Assembly (NCBI GenBank): GCA_033961575.1
Contig: CM066737.1
Coordinates: 50,630,771 to 50,694,770 of the forward strand
Reading direction: 5' to 3'
Length of the DNA: 64,000 bases
Origin: Aselliscus stoliczkanus
Taxonomy: Eukaryota; Chordata; Mammalia; Chiroptera; Hipposideridae
Shown: piece by piece, positions 32,923 through 44,596 of the stretch
Position numbering within the stretch: the first letter of the stretch is position 1
Layout of the letters: each line of letters opens with the position of its first letter
The notes under the pieces: generated by a model
Told to the model about the DNA's origin: nothing
Database searches by the model: none
What the model saw: the letters and a program-made list of their open reading frames with translations, nothing else
Translations under genes and position numbers: made by a program

Positions 32923-33372
32923 GTTTTTGTTTTTTCATTTTTAAAGAATTTATTGGGGAATTGGGGGAGGGGAACAGCGTTGGGGAATCGGGGAAGGGGA
33001 ACAGACAAGTTGCTGGCCTTTTGCTCTTCAGTCTAGTTGTGGAGGACGTTGCTTCACTGGCCCATGTTGGTATCATCATTGTGCTCTTCCCAGGTGAGGC
33101 AGATCGGTTGCCAGCCTCTGGAGGGTTGCTCACCGCGGCTATTGGCAGCTCATGCTGGCTGCCGGCCACTCACTGTAGCCTATGGCAGCCAACTGCAGCA
33201 GGGGCTGCAGCTATGCCGTCCTGGGGACTCACAGCAGTGCAGCTCCAGGTGGAGCTGTTGTTCACCATCTTAGCTGTAGAGGGTAGTGTCACTGGCCATC
33301 ATATGTGGGATCTGAACTGGGGCCGCTGGTGTCCCAAGCCAGCTCTTAACCAACACGCCACTCAGCCGGCCC
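32923..33372 (-). mobile_element. Type B SINE
   Basis: Reverse orientation; TSD TCAAATAAATGC at 32911-32922 and 33373-33384. Confidence 0.95.
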
Positions 33373-33479
33373 TCAAATAAATGCTTTTTATTTTTTATTA
33401 CAGTCTAAAATTGATTTTCGTTTACACAACCATAGGAAAGTCCCATTCCTGGGACTTCCCAAAGTCTGTCCTAGGCTCT

Positions 33480-33669
33480 ATGAATTCACTATTTTCATAG
33501 TTTTGGGCCCTAATCCTCTCCAGGTACTACTGCAATAATCTCTTCTCTGACTTCCAGCCTCCAAGCACACGACTGCAAGAGGGAACTGTCTAAAATGCAG
33601 CTCGGATGTGCCATTTAAAATCCTTTAATGGCTTACCAGTACCTACAGAAAAAGCTCAAACTCCTAAAA
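33480..33669 (+). mobile_element. L2 LINE fragment
   Basis: Pattern of GGGAACTGTCTAAAATGCAG, AAATCCTTTAATGGCTTACC and CAGAAAAAGCTCAAACTCC fits the L2 3' region. Ends at the P2 repeat. Confidence 0.6.
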
Positions 33670-34095
33670 GGGAGCAGAGTTTGACACCCTGAACTATGTC
33701 TCTTTGGGATATTAATGATCTTAGGCTGATTAATTTTAAGAAACAGCAGACATGGGAGAAGCTCTGAAAACTGAGTTTTCAAAGTTAACCTTTGAAAAAC
33801 GACATTTATTAGGTAAATTTTCCCGGTAACCCTCCCTAACTGGCCACACACACACACACACACACACACACACCAAACACCTTTTTCCTTTACCTGGAGA
33901 TGGTACTTAAGATGGTGTCTTGGGCCATTTCTGGGAGTTACTCAGTTTCCCTGGGTCTCTCCCATGTATACAGGAGGTATAAATTTTATTAAATGTCTGT
34001 TTGTTTTTCTCCTGTTAATCTGTTTTTTATCACAAGGGGGCCTCAGCCAAGTACCTAGAAGGGTAGAAGGAAAATTATTTTCCCTTCCCTACAAC
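33670..34095 (+). mobile_element. LTR-like repeat, copy P2
   Basis: Homologue of P1 at 18685-19655 with the same order of landmarks (see that entry). An AC microsatellite at 33843-33872 interrupts it. Confidence 0.5.
33843..33872 (+). repeat. (AC)n microsatellite
   Basis: About fifteen AC units. Confidence 0.95.
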
Positions 34096-34117
34096 ACACA
34101 CACACACACACACACCT
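34092..34117 (+). repeat. (AC)n microsatellite
   Basis: About thirteen AC units at the end of repeat P2. Confidence 0.95.
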
Positions 34118-34265
34118 TATTGCTTTGATTTGTATAACTATTTTCTAACATGTTTTTTTGCCCAGTTGTATTTCTTCTTTGGAGATGTGACCATCTGTGA
34201 CCTTTGCATATTTTTCAACTGGTATGTTCTATTTATTATTGAGTTGTAAGAGCTATTTATGTTTT

Positions 34266-34374
34266 GTTTTTGTTTTTTTTTTGAGGGCAGTGTCACTGGC
34301 CCTCATATGTGGGACCGAACCGGGGCTGCTGGCGTCCCAAGCCAGCGCTTAACCACCACGCCACTCGGCCAGCC
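34266..34374 (-). mobile_element. Type S SINE
   Basis: Reverse orientation; TSD CTATTTATGTTTT on both sides. Confidence 0.93.
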
Positions 34375-34654
34375 CTATTTATGTTTTAAAGACATTTCAT
34401 GCAGACTATTTGACATTTATTGTAAATATTTTTCCCAGATTGTTCTTGTCATAGCTCTGCTTTTGGTAGTTTTCAATGTATAGAAGCTTTTTTATCTTTA
34501 TGTAATCAGATGTATCTGTCATTTCCTTTATGGCTTCTATCTTTGATGTTATGGTTTGAAAGTCTTTTACAACCCTAAAATTATAGAAAGAGTCATCTAT
34601 TGTTTTCCTAATGTTTTCATAATCTTATTTTAAAAATTTCAATCTCCAGTATCA

Positions 34655-34824
34655 AAAATTGTACCACTGTTAATTCTATTCACTTTCAGAATGGCCTTCT
34701 CACATTTCTTCTTCTAACCCCTATTTGCCCTTCAAATACAAAATCAAGCATAATTTTCTCCAGGGAGCCTTTGGTTAAATGCCCACACACTGTCCTCCCA
34801 TTAACTCCTTCTCGTTACCTCTTG
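34655..34824 (+). mobile_element. L2 LINE fragment
   Basis: ATTTGCCCTTCAAATACAAAATC and TTTTCTCCAGGGAGCC follow the L2 3' pattern; may be the continuation of the piece at 33480. Confidence 0.5.
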
Positions 34825-35538
34825 CTGAAAAATTATGATTTTTGTCAGTATAAGGAGTTTACAAAGAGTCTTTCCTCAAGAATTTAGATGAAAGGAAAAT
34901 AAGAGTACCTACTAAGAATTGGGCTGTAAAAACAACATACAAGGGATTTAAAAAGCTGTAAAGCCAGAATGGTTCCCAGACTTGAAAGACCAGATTGTAA
35001 CCTGCTTAAATTATATCTGAGGAAAGAATGGAGCTGGTCAACCAGTGAGTTATAGAATAAAGCAAGTCATAAAGCATATTTGGCAGTATCCACACCCAAT
35101 CACTATTCAGGGGCCTGTGGATAAAAAAGGGGTTCTACAGAAAGTAACCTCACTGGGTGACCTGATCATAAATTCATAACTGGGCAGGTCCTAGTGGATA
35201 GTCACACCCCAGGCATATAACTTCTTTACTAAAAGGCTTATCTTAGCCTGGTCCCATTGTTTCTGTGCATCTAGGTTAACAGGCCTTTGAAATGCCCCTT
35301 TTCATACCCACCTTCTAATTCATGATCACCTTCACCTGTAATCAGATCCCTGCCTTGTTTCCTCCCACCTTCATGTAATTTTCCTTAATTCCAAAGGCAT
35401 AAAAGAAGGTGCAAACTGTCATTTCTTGGAAGCATTTATCTCAGTTTGTTCAGATCTTGCTTCCAAGCTTATCCTATGTTTTGGCTCAAATAAAGTTTTA
35501 TAAAAATTCTCTCTAGGTTTCGTTGTTTTATGTCAACA
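34825..35538 (+). mobile_element. Solo LTR-like element R
   Basis: About 0.7 kb, starting TGAAAAATTATG and ending TGTCAACA (TG...CA ends). Near its 3' end come TATAACTTC/CATAAAAGAAGGTGC, then GGCTCAAATAAAGTTTTA as poly(A) signal. Fits an old ERV LTR; no TSD verified. Confidence 0.55.
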
Positions 35539-35602
35539 GGCCAGAGAACAGGCTCATAAACACTAAGTTTTCTGGACCCATTGGCAAATTCATCCCATAG
35601 AG

Positions 35603-35834
35603 CAGGACTCAGCAAACTGAGGCTTGCGAGTCACATGCAGATCTTTGGGTACATACATGTGGCTCTGAAGTAAAATTGAAAGTGAAAATACAACTATCAT
35701 AGTTTCATTTATAAAATATTTAAAGGATATTATTCACATAATGGTGATTTTATTTGTTTTATGGCTCTCGAATAATTTTTAAATTGTTGTGAGGGGAAGG
35801 ATTGGCTCTTCTGTCTCAAGTTTACTGACCCCAG
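35603..35834. mobile_element. Non-autonomous hAT element
   Basis: TIRs CAGGACTCAGCAAACT and (reverse complement of the right end) CTGGGGTCAGTAAACT. Perfect 8-bp TSD CCATAGAG at 35595-35602 and 35835-35842. Same family as 10147-10563, inserted in the opposite relative orientation of the asymmetric interior. Confidence 0.9.
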
Positions 35835-35862
35835 CCATAGAGGATGGAAGCAGAATAGTTAG

Positions 35863-36115
35863 CATTGCTAAGTGGTTAAGATTATGGGCTTTAGAGTCAA
35901 GAAGACTTGGGTCCACATGATGGCTTTGCCACTCACCAATACTGTAATCTCAGGCAAGAGAATGGAGTAATTCTCATCTCTAAACTAGGAATACAAATAG
36001 TATCTACATCTGACAAGGTTTTGGAGAGGACCAAATGAGATAATGCATGCAAAGCACTTGCAGAATGCTTAGCACATAGCTAGCACTCAATACATAGGAG
36101 CTATACTTAATTCTG
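35863..36115 (+). mobile_element. MIR SINE
   Basis: TAAGTGGTTAAGATTATGGG head, TTGGGTCCACATGATGGC core, and AAATGAGATAATGCATGC then CTAGCACTCAATACATAGG end. Near full length. Confidence 0.9.
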
Positions 36116-36139
36116 ATGTCAATAGAAAATCCAATCCAA

Positions 36140-38487
36140 AAGGAGGAGCAGAAGATGGCAGCTGTGAGGTGGGGTCCCCTGAGTTCTCCCCTGGAAATAT
36201 CCACAATTTGAACTTCTGTAACTCTTCAAAGGGACGTCTACTCATCACACAGAGCAACTGAGAGTTTCACAGGATTGCTGGAAGGTAGGCAGAAAGGGCG
36301 AGTAGGGGAAGAAGGAGTCGAGATGCATGGTGGTGTACCCCACTCCTAAGGATGCTGAGGCATGGGGCTTTAGAGAGCAGATCAGTGAGTGTTCCCGCTG
36401 CTCGCTCCCTGAGCCCCATGGCCTGCCTAGAGTACAGCAAAAGTGCAATGGTCTGCAGCATGAGGAAGAAGCCTCAGGCCAGGTAAGAGGTGGGGAAAGA
36501 GAGAAGAGATGAGTGTGTAGAGGCACGAGCTGCACCCGCGGCTGTGGAACCCCGGGTCCCCAGGAAACAGGGTGCAGAGTGTGGCAGCAACAGGGTGAGA
36601 TCAATCCCTGCACCCACCCAGTTCAGAGACCAGACCCTGTGCTCACCCAGTCCCACGGGGAGCACAGCAGGAGCATCGCAGTGCTAAGGCTCTGAAGCAG
36701 AAGCCTGAAACGGGGCGAGCAGGGGCAGAGGGAAAAGTGTAGCGGAGAGACGCAGCCCACGAGGCAGAGACAAAGGACCATGGGAGACGGAGTTGCAGGG
36801 TGCACACAGTCCCAGAAGCCCCCGCAGTACCTCCGGGAGGGCAACAGGAGCTTTGCTGGAGCATCTGAGGCAAACGCCTTAGCTCAAAACTGCAGTGGGA
36901 CTGTTTTTTGTGTGTTTGTGTGTGTGTGTTTACTTTTTTTCCCTCTCTTGGACAGAAAGCAAAACAACAACTGCAGAAATGAGAACCCACCCACACCATC
37001 CCTCAGAAACCTTGGCTCCCATCAAGCCAGAGTCTTAAGCTGACTCCTGAATGGAGCAGTAGGGTCGGATTACAAAGGTATTCCTACCAACAGAGGGTCA
37101 AGAATTTCCACTCCAAAAGAGGCTGCAAAGAGTGAGCCTACCTACCCCGCCCCCACCTCTCCCGCAAAGCTTGGGAGGCAGGGCAGGTTCAGCTGCTGAG
37201 GCACTAACAGACAGACCACTGGCAGGGGGGTGTTGCAGCGCTGAACTCTAACACCCCACACAGCCTCCAGCGGAAGGAGTGCCCAAAGACGTACATCAAG
37301 GCTTCCGGGTGCGCAGCCTGCCTTGGGGCAGGCGAAAGCAGAAACGGCAGTGACTTTGTAAAAACTACCAATCACACCTCATAAACCCATTCATCTACAA
37401 TAGACCTGCATTGTCAGGGTTATTCTAGGTGCCAGGTGGTCGAATCTGCTCCAACAAGACACAGAGGAATTTTTGTACAGCAGAGGACAACCTGGAGAGA
37501 GCTTGTAATGGATTTTAGCCAAAACTGGCACTTTTTTTTTCCTTTTTTTTTTCTTTTCATTGGTTGCTTGTTTTTGTTTTTTATTTATATTTCATTATTA
37601 TCACTTTGAGTGTATATAGTTGAATATATGTCCACATATATGGGTGTGTAGACATATATAAATATTTTTTTTTCTTTTTCTTTATTTTCTTCTTTCTTTT
37701 CCACCCTCACTCTCTTCCATCTTTTCTTCATTCTTTTCACTGCTCTACGTTTGCTCCTTCTTTCCTATTTTCTGCGAATTTTTTGTTTTGTTTTGTTTTT
37801 CGTATTGCTATTTGGTTTATCGTGTTTATTCTATTTTTCATTTTATTATATTTTGTTTTGTTTTCTCTTTTGTTTTGTTGTTGTTGTTGCTTTGTTTTTG
37901 TTTGTTTTCTTCTTTTCTATGTTTGATATTTCTGTACAAGATGACTGTAGGTTGTTGGGGTTTTTTTTACATGTGATAACATCTGGTTTCCTTTGGTGGC
38001 TGTGGTGGTTCTACTTGTTGATCTATTTTGCTCTAAAATCACTCTGCAGCAGGGCCCACCCAAAGAGACACAAGAATCAACACACCCAGAGGCCAACTTT
38101 AGATAAAACCAGAGCATTTCTAGGTTTGACCTACAAGAGTCATGCCCAAAGAGAAATCCCTACAGGCACAAGAGCACAAAAGGGGCCAAGCCTCATTGGA
38201 GGGGTCAACTCTCACACAGCAGCTAATAAACTGTGGATACTGCTAATCCTCACAGCTAATCAGCCTGGGAGTCAAACCCACATACTGCAAGACAAAAGCA
38301 ATCAAAGGTCAACTTCAACAGAAGACACACAACACAAAGAACACCTCAGGTAAACACACACAGATGAAAAGGGAGACTGAGTAATTCAAATATAAAGGAC
38401 ACATACTGCATAACTACACCCAGAAAAGACTGAGAGACCTAGGGGATCTACCTGTTACATTGAAGCAAGCACAAAGAGTAAGCCAGA
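36140..38487 (+). promoter_or_regulatory. L1 copy 3 5' UTR
   Basis: About 2.3 kb, longer than in copies 1 and 2. The first 1.2 kb are CpG-rich (about 36500-36800). The middle (about 37530-37960) is an extreme T-rich block of TTTTG/TTTTC, and the last 450 bp are A-rich. A 200-codon open frame spans the T-rich block (37751-38353); I read it as compositional. Promoter role inferred from position. Confidence 0.6.
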
Positions 38488-38694
38488 ATGCGAAAACAAA
38501 GAAACACATCCCAAATAAAAGAACAGAAGGAACATGCTGAATAAGTGGAGCTAGGGGAAATAGAGGTAAACAACCTATCGGAGACAGACTTCAGAACACT
38601 GATTATTAGAATATTCAAGGAAATTAATGAGAATATAAAGAAGGATAGAGAAATCATGAAAAGCAACCACCTAGAACTAAAGAACACAATTAAT

Positions 38695-38818
38695 GGGCTG
38701 GCCGAGTGGTTCAGTTGGTTAAGAGCTCACTCAAGAGTGTGAACTGAGCTCTGAGTAACAGCAGTTCGATGCCCAGCCAGAGCTGAGCTGCCAACAGGTG
38801 GCAGGATGGCTCATCTAA
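38695..38818 (+). mobile_element. Type C SINE in L1 ORF1
   Basis: GGGCTGGCCGAGTGGTTCAG head, GAGCTCACTCAAGAGTG, AGCAGTTCGATGCCC, CAGGATGGCTCATC end. TSD AAAGAACACAATTA and AAAGAACGCAATTA. Confidence 0.93.
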
Positions 38819-38977
38819 AAAAAAGAACGCAATTACTGAATTAAATAACAAACTTGATGGAATTACTAGCAGATTGGATGAAACAGAGGATTCAGTCAGT
38901 GACAAGAGAGCAGAGATCATCCAAGTGGAACAACAAAAAGAAAAAAGAATGTAAAACATTGAAAATAGTTTAAGAGA

Positions 38978-39079
38978 GGGCCAGCCGAGTGGTCCGGTGG
39001 TTAAGCACTGGCTTGGGAAGCCAACGGCCCCGGTTCGGGTCCCACATATGAGGGCCAATGATACTGCCCTCAAAAAAAA
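38978..39079 (+). mobile_element. Type S SINE in L1 ORF1
   Basis: Full head; perfect 17-bp TSD GAAAATAGTTTAAGAGA at 38961-38977 and 39080-39096. Confidence 0.97.
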
Positions 39080-39527
39080 GAAAATAGTTTAAGAGAGCTG
39101 GGCGACAACATCAAGCAAAGCAACATAGCATCATAGGTATACCAGAAGGAGAAGAGAGGGAGCTAGGGATTGAGAACATATTTGAAGTAATAATGTCTGA
39201 AAACTTCCCTAACTTGGCAAAGGACATTGAAATACAAGCCCAGGAAGTGCAGAGAGTACCAACCAAGATGATCCCAAACAGGCCCACACCAAGACACATT
39301 ATAGTGAAAATCACAAAGGTTAAGGACAAAGACAGAATACTAAAAGCAGCAAGGGAAAGGCAGCAAGTTGCTTACAAGGGCACCCCCATAACATTATCAG
39401 CCAACTTTTCTACAGAAACGTTGCAGGCCAGAAGGGAGTGGCAGGAGGTTTTCAAAGTGATGAAAAACAAAGGCCTACAACATAGATTGCTTTATCCAGC
39501 AAGATTATCATTTAAAATTGAAGAAGA

Positions 39528-39640
39528 GGGGCCAGCCACGTGGCGCGGTGGTTAAGCGCTGGCTTGGGAAGCCAGTGGCTCTGGTGTGGGTCCCACATAT
39601 GAGGGCCAGTGACACTGCCCTCAGCAAAACAAACGAACAA
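39528..39640 (+). mobile_element. Type S SINE in L1 ORF1 C-terminus
   Basis: Full head; tail CAGCAAAACAAACGAAC. TSD AAAATTGAAGAAGA and AAAATTGAAGGAGA. Confidence 0.93.
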
Positions 39641-39792
39641 AAAAATTGAAGGAGAGAAATAGAGCTTCCCAGGAAACAATAAGCCAAGGGAATTCATTAC
39701 CACCAACCCAGCATTTCAGGAAAGGTTAAAAGGGCTTCTTTAAGCAGAAGAGAAAAACAACCTAAGTTACTAAGACCAGGAACACAAATAAC

Positions 39793-42700
39793 AAAACAGC
39801 AATAACTATACACCTATCAATAATCACATTAAATGTAAATGGATTAAATACTCCAATCAAAAGACATAGGGTGGATGAATGGATAAGAAAGCAAGACCCT
39901 TACATATGTTGTCTACAGGAGACTCACCTCAGATCAAAAGACACATACAGGCTGAAAGTAAAGGAATGGAGTAAAATATTTCATGGAAATGGAACTAAGA
40001 AAAAAGCTGGAATAGCGATACTTATATCAGAAAAAATGGACTTTAAATTGAAGAATATAATAAAGTACAAAGAAGGACATTTCATAATAATAAAGGGATC
40101 GATCCAACAAGAGGACATAACCCTAGTAAACATCTATGCACCTAACATAGGAGCTTCTAAATATATAAAACATATATTGACAAGGGCCGGCCGAGTGGCG
40201 CGGTGGTTAAGCGCTGGTTTGGGAAGCCACCAGCCCCGGTTTGATCCCACATGTGAGGGCCAGTGACACTGCCGTCAAAAAAAAAAATATATTGACAGAC
40301 ATAAAGATGGAGATCAACAGTAACATTACCATAGTAGGGGAGTTCAACACCCCACTGTCACCAATGGACAGATCCTCCAGACATAAAATCAATGTAGAAA
40401 AACCGACCTTAAATGACACATTAGACCAGCTGGATTTAACTGATATTTTCAGAGCATTTCACCCCAAAGCTACAGAATATACATTCTTCTCAAGTGCACA
40501 TGGAACATTTTCGAAGACAGACCACATGTTAGGCCACAAAACAAGTCTCAACAAATTTAAGAAGACTGAAATCATACAAAGAGTATTCTCTGACCACAAT
40601 GCTATGACACTAGAAATCAATTATAAGAAGAAATCGGGCAAACTTACAAATACATACAGGCTAAATAACATGCTACTAAATAGCAAGTGGGTCAAAAATG
40701 AGATCAAGGAGGAAATCAACTGATACCTCGAGACAAACGAAAATGAAAACACCACGACCCAAAATCTCTGGGATGCAGAGAAAGCAGTTCTAAGAGGGAA
40801 GTTCATGGCAGTGCAGGCCTACCTAAAGAAGGAAGAAAAATCTCAAATTAACAGGTTATCCTTACACCTCAGGGAGGAAAAAGAACAGCAAAAGAAGCCC
40901 AAAGGGTGTACAAGAATGGAGATAATCAAGACCAGAAAGGAAATAAATGAAACAGAGACCAGAAAAACAATACAAAAATCAATGAAACCAAGAGCTGGTT
41001 TTTTGAAATGATAAACAGAATTGAAAAACCTCTAGCCAGGCTCATCAAAACAAAAAGAGACAGGACTCAATTAGTAAAATCAGGAATGAAAGAGGTGAAG
41101 TGACAACAGACACCACAGAAATACAAAAGATTTTAAGAAATTACTATGAGTAACTATATGCCAACACATTTGACAATCTGGAAGAAATGGATAATTTTCT
41201 AGAAGCATACAACCTTCCAAACTAACTCGAGAAGAAAAGAAAAATCTGAATAGGCTGATTAGTACCAAGGAAATTGACTCAGTAGTCAACAAGCTCCCAA
41301 CAAACAAAATCCCTGGACAGACGGCTTCACAACAGAATTATCACCCATTCTTCTCAAACTATTCCAAAAAATCCAGTAGGAGGGAAGGCTCCCAAACTCT
41401 TTCTACAAAGCCACTATCATCCTGATTCCAAAACCAGATAAAAACAGCACAAAAAAGGAAAAGTACAGGCCAATATCCCTGATGAATGTTGATGCAAAAG
41501 TCCTCAATAAAATATTAGCAAACAGAATCCAGCAATATATTAACAAAGTCATACATCATGATCAAGTGTGTTTCATCCCTAATATGCAACGCAGGTTCAA
41601 CATCCATAAATCAATTAATGTGATATACCACAAAAACAAAATAAAGAATAAAAATCATATGGTCTTATCAATAGATGCAGAAAAAGCATTTGACAAAATC
41701 CAGCAACTATTTATGATAAAAACCTTTAGAAAAGTGGGAATAGAGGGATCATATCTCAACATAATAAAGGTAAAATATGATAAACCCACAGCTAACATCA
41801 TACTAAATGGGGAAAAGCTAAAACCATTCCCCTTAAGATCAGGAACAAGACAAGGCTGTCCACTTTCTCCACTCTTATTCAACATAGTTCTGGAAGTTCC
41901 AGCCACAGCAATCAGACAAGAAAAAGAAATAAATGGCATCCAAATTGGCAAGGAGGAAGTAAAATTGTCATTATATGCAGATGATACGATACTATATAGA
42001 GAGAACCCCAAAGATTCCATCTAAAATTATTGGAACTGATAGACAAAATCAGTAGGGTAGCAGGATACAAAATCAATATTCAGAAATCAGTTCCATTTGT
42101 ATATACCAATAACAAGCTATCAGAAGTAGAAATTAAGAAAATAGTCCTTTTTACAATTTCTTCAGGAACTATAAAATCCTAGGAATACATTTAACCAAAA
42201 TAGTAAAAGATCTGCACTCAAAAACTTATAAGACACTGAAGAAAGAAATAAAAGAAGGTACAAATAAATGGAAATACCTACCGTGCTCATGGGTAGGAAG
42301 AATTAATATATTTTAAATGTCCATACTGACTAAAGCAATATATAGATTGAATGCAATTCCTATGAAACTACCTAGGGCATTTTCCACAGGAATAGAAAAT
42401 ATAATCCTAAAATTTATATGGAAGCATAAAAGACCCCGAATAGCCTCAGCAATCCTGAGAAATAAGAACAAAGTCGGGTGGATCATGCTACCAGACATCA
42501 AAACATACTACAAGGTTACAGTAATCAAGACAGTTTGGTACTGGCATAAAAACAGGCACATAGATCAGTGGAACAGAATAGAGAGCCCAGAAATACATGC
42601 ATGTGTATACGGACAGTTAATCTATGATAATGGAAGCAAGAATTTGCACTGGGGTAAAGATAGTCTATTTAATAAATGGCACTGGGAAAATTGGACAGAC

Positions 42701-43513
42701 ACATGCAAAAAAATGAAACTGGACCACCTCCTTATGCCATATACAAGAACAAATTCAAAATGGATTAAAGACTTAAAAGTAAGACCTGAAACCATAAAAC
42801 TCCTAAAAGAAAATATAGGGAGTACATTTACAGACATTACCCTCAGCAATATTGTTACTGATACATCCCTGTGGGCAAGAGAAGTAAAAGAAAAAATGAA
42901 CATATGGGATTATATTAAACTTAAAAGATTTTTCACAACAAAGGAAACCATCAGTAAAACAAAAAGGAAGCCTAATGAATGGGAGAATACATTTGTCAAT
43001 GGTATATCTGATAAAGGGTCAATATTCAAAATTTATAAAATACTCATGCAACTCAACACCAAAAAACAAACAACCCAATTACAAAATGGGCAGATGATAT
43101 GAAGAGACATTTCTCTAAAGAGGAAATACAGATGGGCAACAGGCATATGAAAATATGTTCAACCTCACTGATCACTAGGGAAATGAAAATAAAAACCACA
43201 ATAAGATACCACCTCACTCCAGTCAGAATGGATATCATCAATAAATCAACAAACAAGTGCTGGCGGGGATGTGGGGAAAAGGGAACCCTGGTGCACTGTT
43301 GGTGGGATTGCAGATTGGTGCAGCCACTATGGAAGTCAGTATGGAGGTATCTCAAAAAACTGGAAATGGAACTACCTTTTGACCCAGCAATTCCACTCCT
43401 AGGTATTTATCCTGAAATACCCAAGACACTAATTCCAAAAAATACATACACCCCTATTTACACAATGCAGTATTACACAGATCTAAAGAAGAAAGAAATC
43501 CTACCATTTGCAT
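39793..43513 (+). pseudogene. L1 ORF2p (copy 3), truncated at the C-terminus
   Basis: The start codon is lost: the position that reads ATGGCAATA in copy 2 reads ACAGCAATA here. The endonuclease keeps CCLQETHLRS (39890 region), TLVNIYAPN and GEFNTPLSP (D changed to E in the GDFN motif). A type S SINE (40184-40287) splits it. SDHNAM is present near 40595. The RT part is open from 41482 to 42024, with [10 protein letters not shown] and YADD at 41974-41985, but GFIP has changed to CFIP. It then breaks and is open again at 42317-43102 and 43099-43605 in another frame. About 100 bp are missing near 43462. It ends at PFASA, where L1 sequence stops. Inactive. Confidence 0.9.
40184..40287 (+). mobile_element. 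Type S SINE in L1 ORF2 endonuclease
   Basis: Full head; TSD TATATTGACA on both sides. Confidence 0.96.
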
Positions 43514-43559
43514 CTGCCAGCCCTATTATCATTTTTGCATGCAGGATACGTGTTAATTA

Positions 43560-44145
43560 CAATGGTAAATACAAGGTGTGCTCAAACAATACGGTGAATG
43601 TTTAAATAAAATAAATTATTACAGGGCCGGCCGAGTGGCTCAATTGATTAAGAGCTTGCTCAAGAGTGCGAGCTGAGCTCTGAGCAACGGCGGTTTGACA
43701 CCAGCCCAAGCTGAGTTGCCGTTGAGCTGCCAACAGGTGGCAGGATGCTAAGCTAAAATAAAATAAAATTAAATTAAAATTAAAATAAAATAAAATAAAA
43801 TAAAAATAAATAAATTATTACAGTAAAATACACATTGCCATGAATCCTTCCCAAAATACTCCCGCTCACTTTGAACACACTTATTCCACTGTTCTTTCTG
43901 TTTTCGGAAGCAGTTCTGCAAGTCCTCTTACATGAACATCTTTAGTTGTGCTGTCATGGCTGCCTCGATCTCCTGAATCATTTTGACTGTGGGGAAGAGC
44001 CAGAAGTTGCAGGGTGCCACATCCAGTGAATAAGATAGATGAGGACACACCGTAATGTTTTTATTTGACAGAAATTGCCGTATACCAGAAATCATTTGTG
44101 ACATGGAGCATTATCATGATGGAGGATGATTTAGGTTGTGCCTTA
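43560..44145 (-). pseudogene. Mariner transposase C-terminal remnant
   Basis: Reverse-strand remnant of a mariner (IS630-Tc1-mariner) cut-and-paste transposase. Visible motifs: HHDNAPCH near 44105-44122, which carries the second catalytic Asp, then a stop. After a frameshift come YSLDVAPCNFWLFPTVK near 43975-44025 (third catalytic Asp), and QNCFRKQKEQWNKCVQ and EYFGKDSWQCVFYCNN further downstream, typical of the mariner C-terminus. A type C SINE splits it at 43624-43808. The N-terminal DNA-binding half and the upstream TIR are missing; the right part runs into a (TTTA)n tract. The DVAPCN form differs from the common DLAPCD. Inactive. Confidence 0.8.
43624..43808 (+). mobile_element. Type C SINE with AAAAT-repeat tail
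   Basis: GGGCCGGCCGAGTGGCTCAA head, AAGAGTGCGAGCTGAG, CAACAGGTGGCAGG end, then a tail of AAAAT/AAATT units from about 43752. TSD AATAAATTATTACAG at 43609-43623 and 43809-43823. Confidence 0.94.
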
Positions 44146-44158
44146 TTTATTTGTTTGT

Positions 44159-44193
<35 letters not shown>

Positions 44194-44202
44194 TTTTAAA
44201 AG
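44143..44202 (+). repeat. (TTTA)n microsatellite
   Basis: About fourteen ATTT units, followed by TTTTAAAAGATTTTATTGGGG, the last part resembling the reversed tail of a type B or D SINE. Confidence 0.9.
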
Positions 44203-44493
44203 ATTTTATTGGGGGAAAAAATCATAAAACTCTTAAAAGCAAACTTACTGGTAAATCTTCATGACTCTAGGTTTAGCAATGTATACTTAGATATAACAGC
44301 AAAAGCACAAGCAACAAAAGAAAAAAATTGGTAAACTGGACTTCATGGAAATTAAAATCTTCTATGTTTTGAAGGGCAGTGTCAAGAAAGTAAAAAGACA
44401 ACCCAAAGAATCGGAGAAAATTTTGGCAAATCCTATCTCTGATATGGGTCAAGTATCCAGAATACATAAATTGTTCTTAAAATTCAACAATAA

Positions 44494-44596
44494 GTGCCAG
44501 CCGAGTGGCACATTGGTTAAGCACTGCCTTGGGGCGCCAGCGGCCCGGTTTGGGTCCCACATATGAGGGCCAGTGACACTGCCCTCAAAGAAAAAA
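44494..44596 (+). mobile_element. Type S SINE
   Basis: Full head with CATTGGTTAAGCACTG; TSD AAATTCAACAATAA at about 44480-44493 and 44598-44611. Confidence 0.94.

Larger units (their letters stand above)
38488..39743 (+). pseudogene. L1 ORF1p (copy 3), split by three SINEs
   Basis: ATG at 38488 (MRKQRNTSQIKEQKEHAE), followed by an early stop at 38542. The coiled coil (FKEINENIKKDREIMKSNHL) runs up to a type C SINE (38695-38818). The frame then resumes (NKLDGITSRLDETEDS), meets a stop near 38953 and a type S SINE at 38978-39079. The C-terminal domain is open at 39193 (MSENFPNLAKDIEIQAQEVQ, RPTPRHIIVKITKVKDKDRI) through LSANFSTETLQARREWQEVF, and then meets another type S SINE (39528-39640). 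The terminus at about 39741 matches copy 2. RNA-binding L1 RNP protein; inactive here. Confidence 0.88.
36140..43513 (+). mobile_element. L1 copy 3 with four SINE insertions
   Basis: 5' UTR from GGAGGAGCAGAAGATGGC, ORF1 from 38488, ORF2 from about 39793, cut off near 43513 inside the ORF2 C-terminus. There is no 3' UTR; the sequence switches to mariner-type DNA. Four SINEs interrupt: 38695, 38978, 39528 and 40184. Net of SINEs it would be about 6.9 kb. Confidence 0.9.

Noticed and set aside
37751..38353. 200-codon open frame with a hydrophobic N-terminal half
   Set aside because: It lies in the T-rich block of the L1 copy 3 5' UTR; Phe/Leu/Val richness follows from TTT/TTG composition. No conserved motif.
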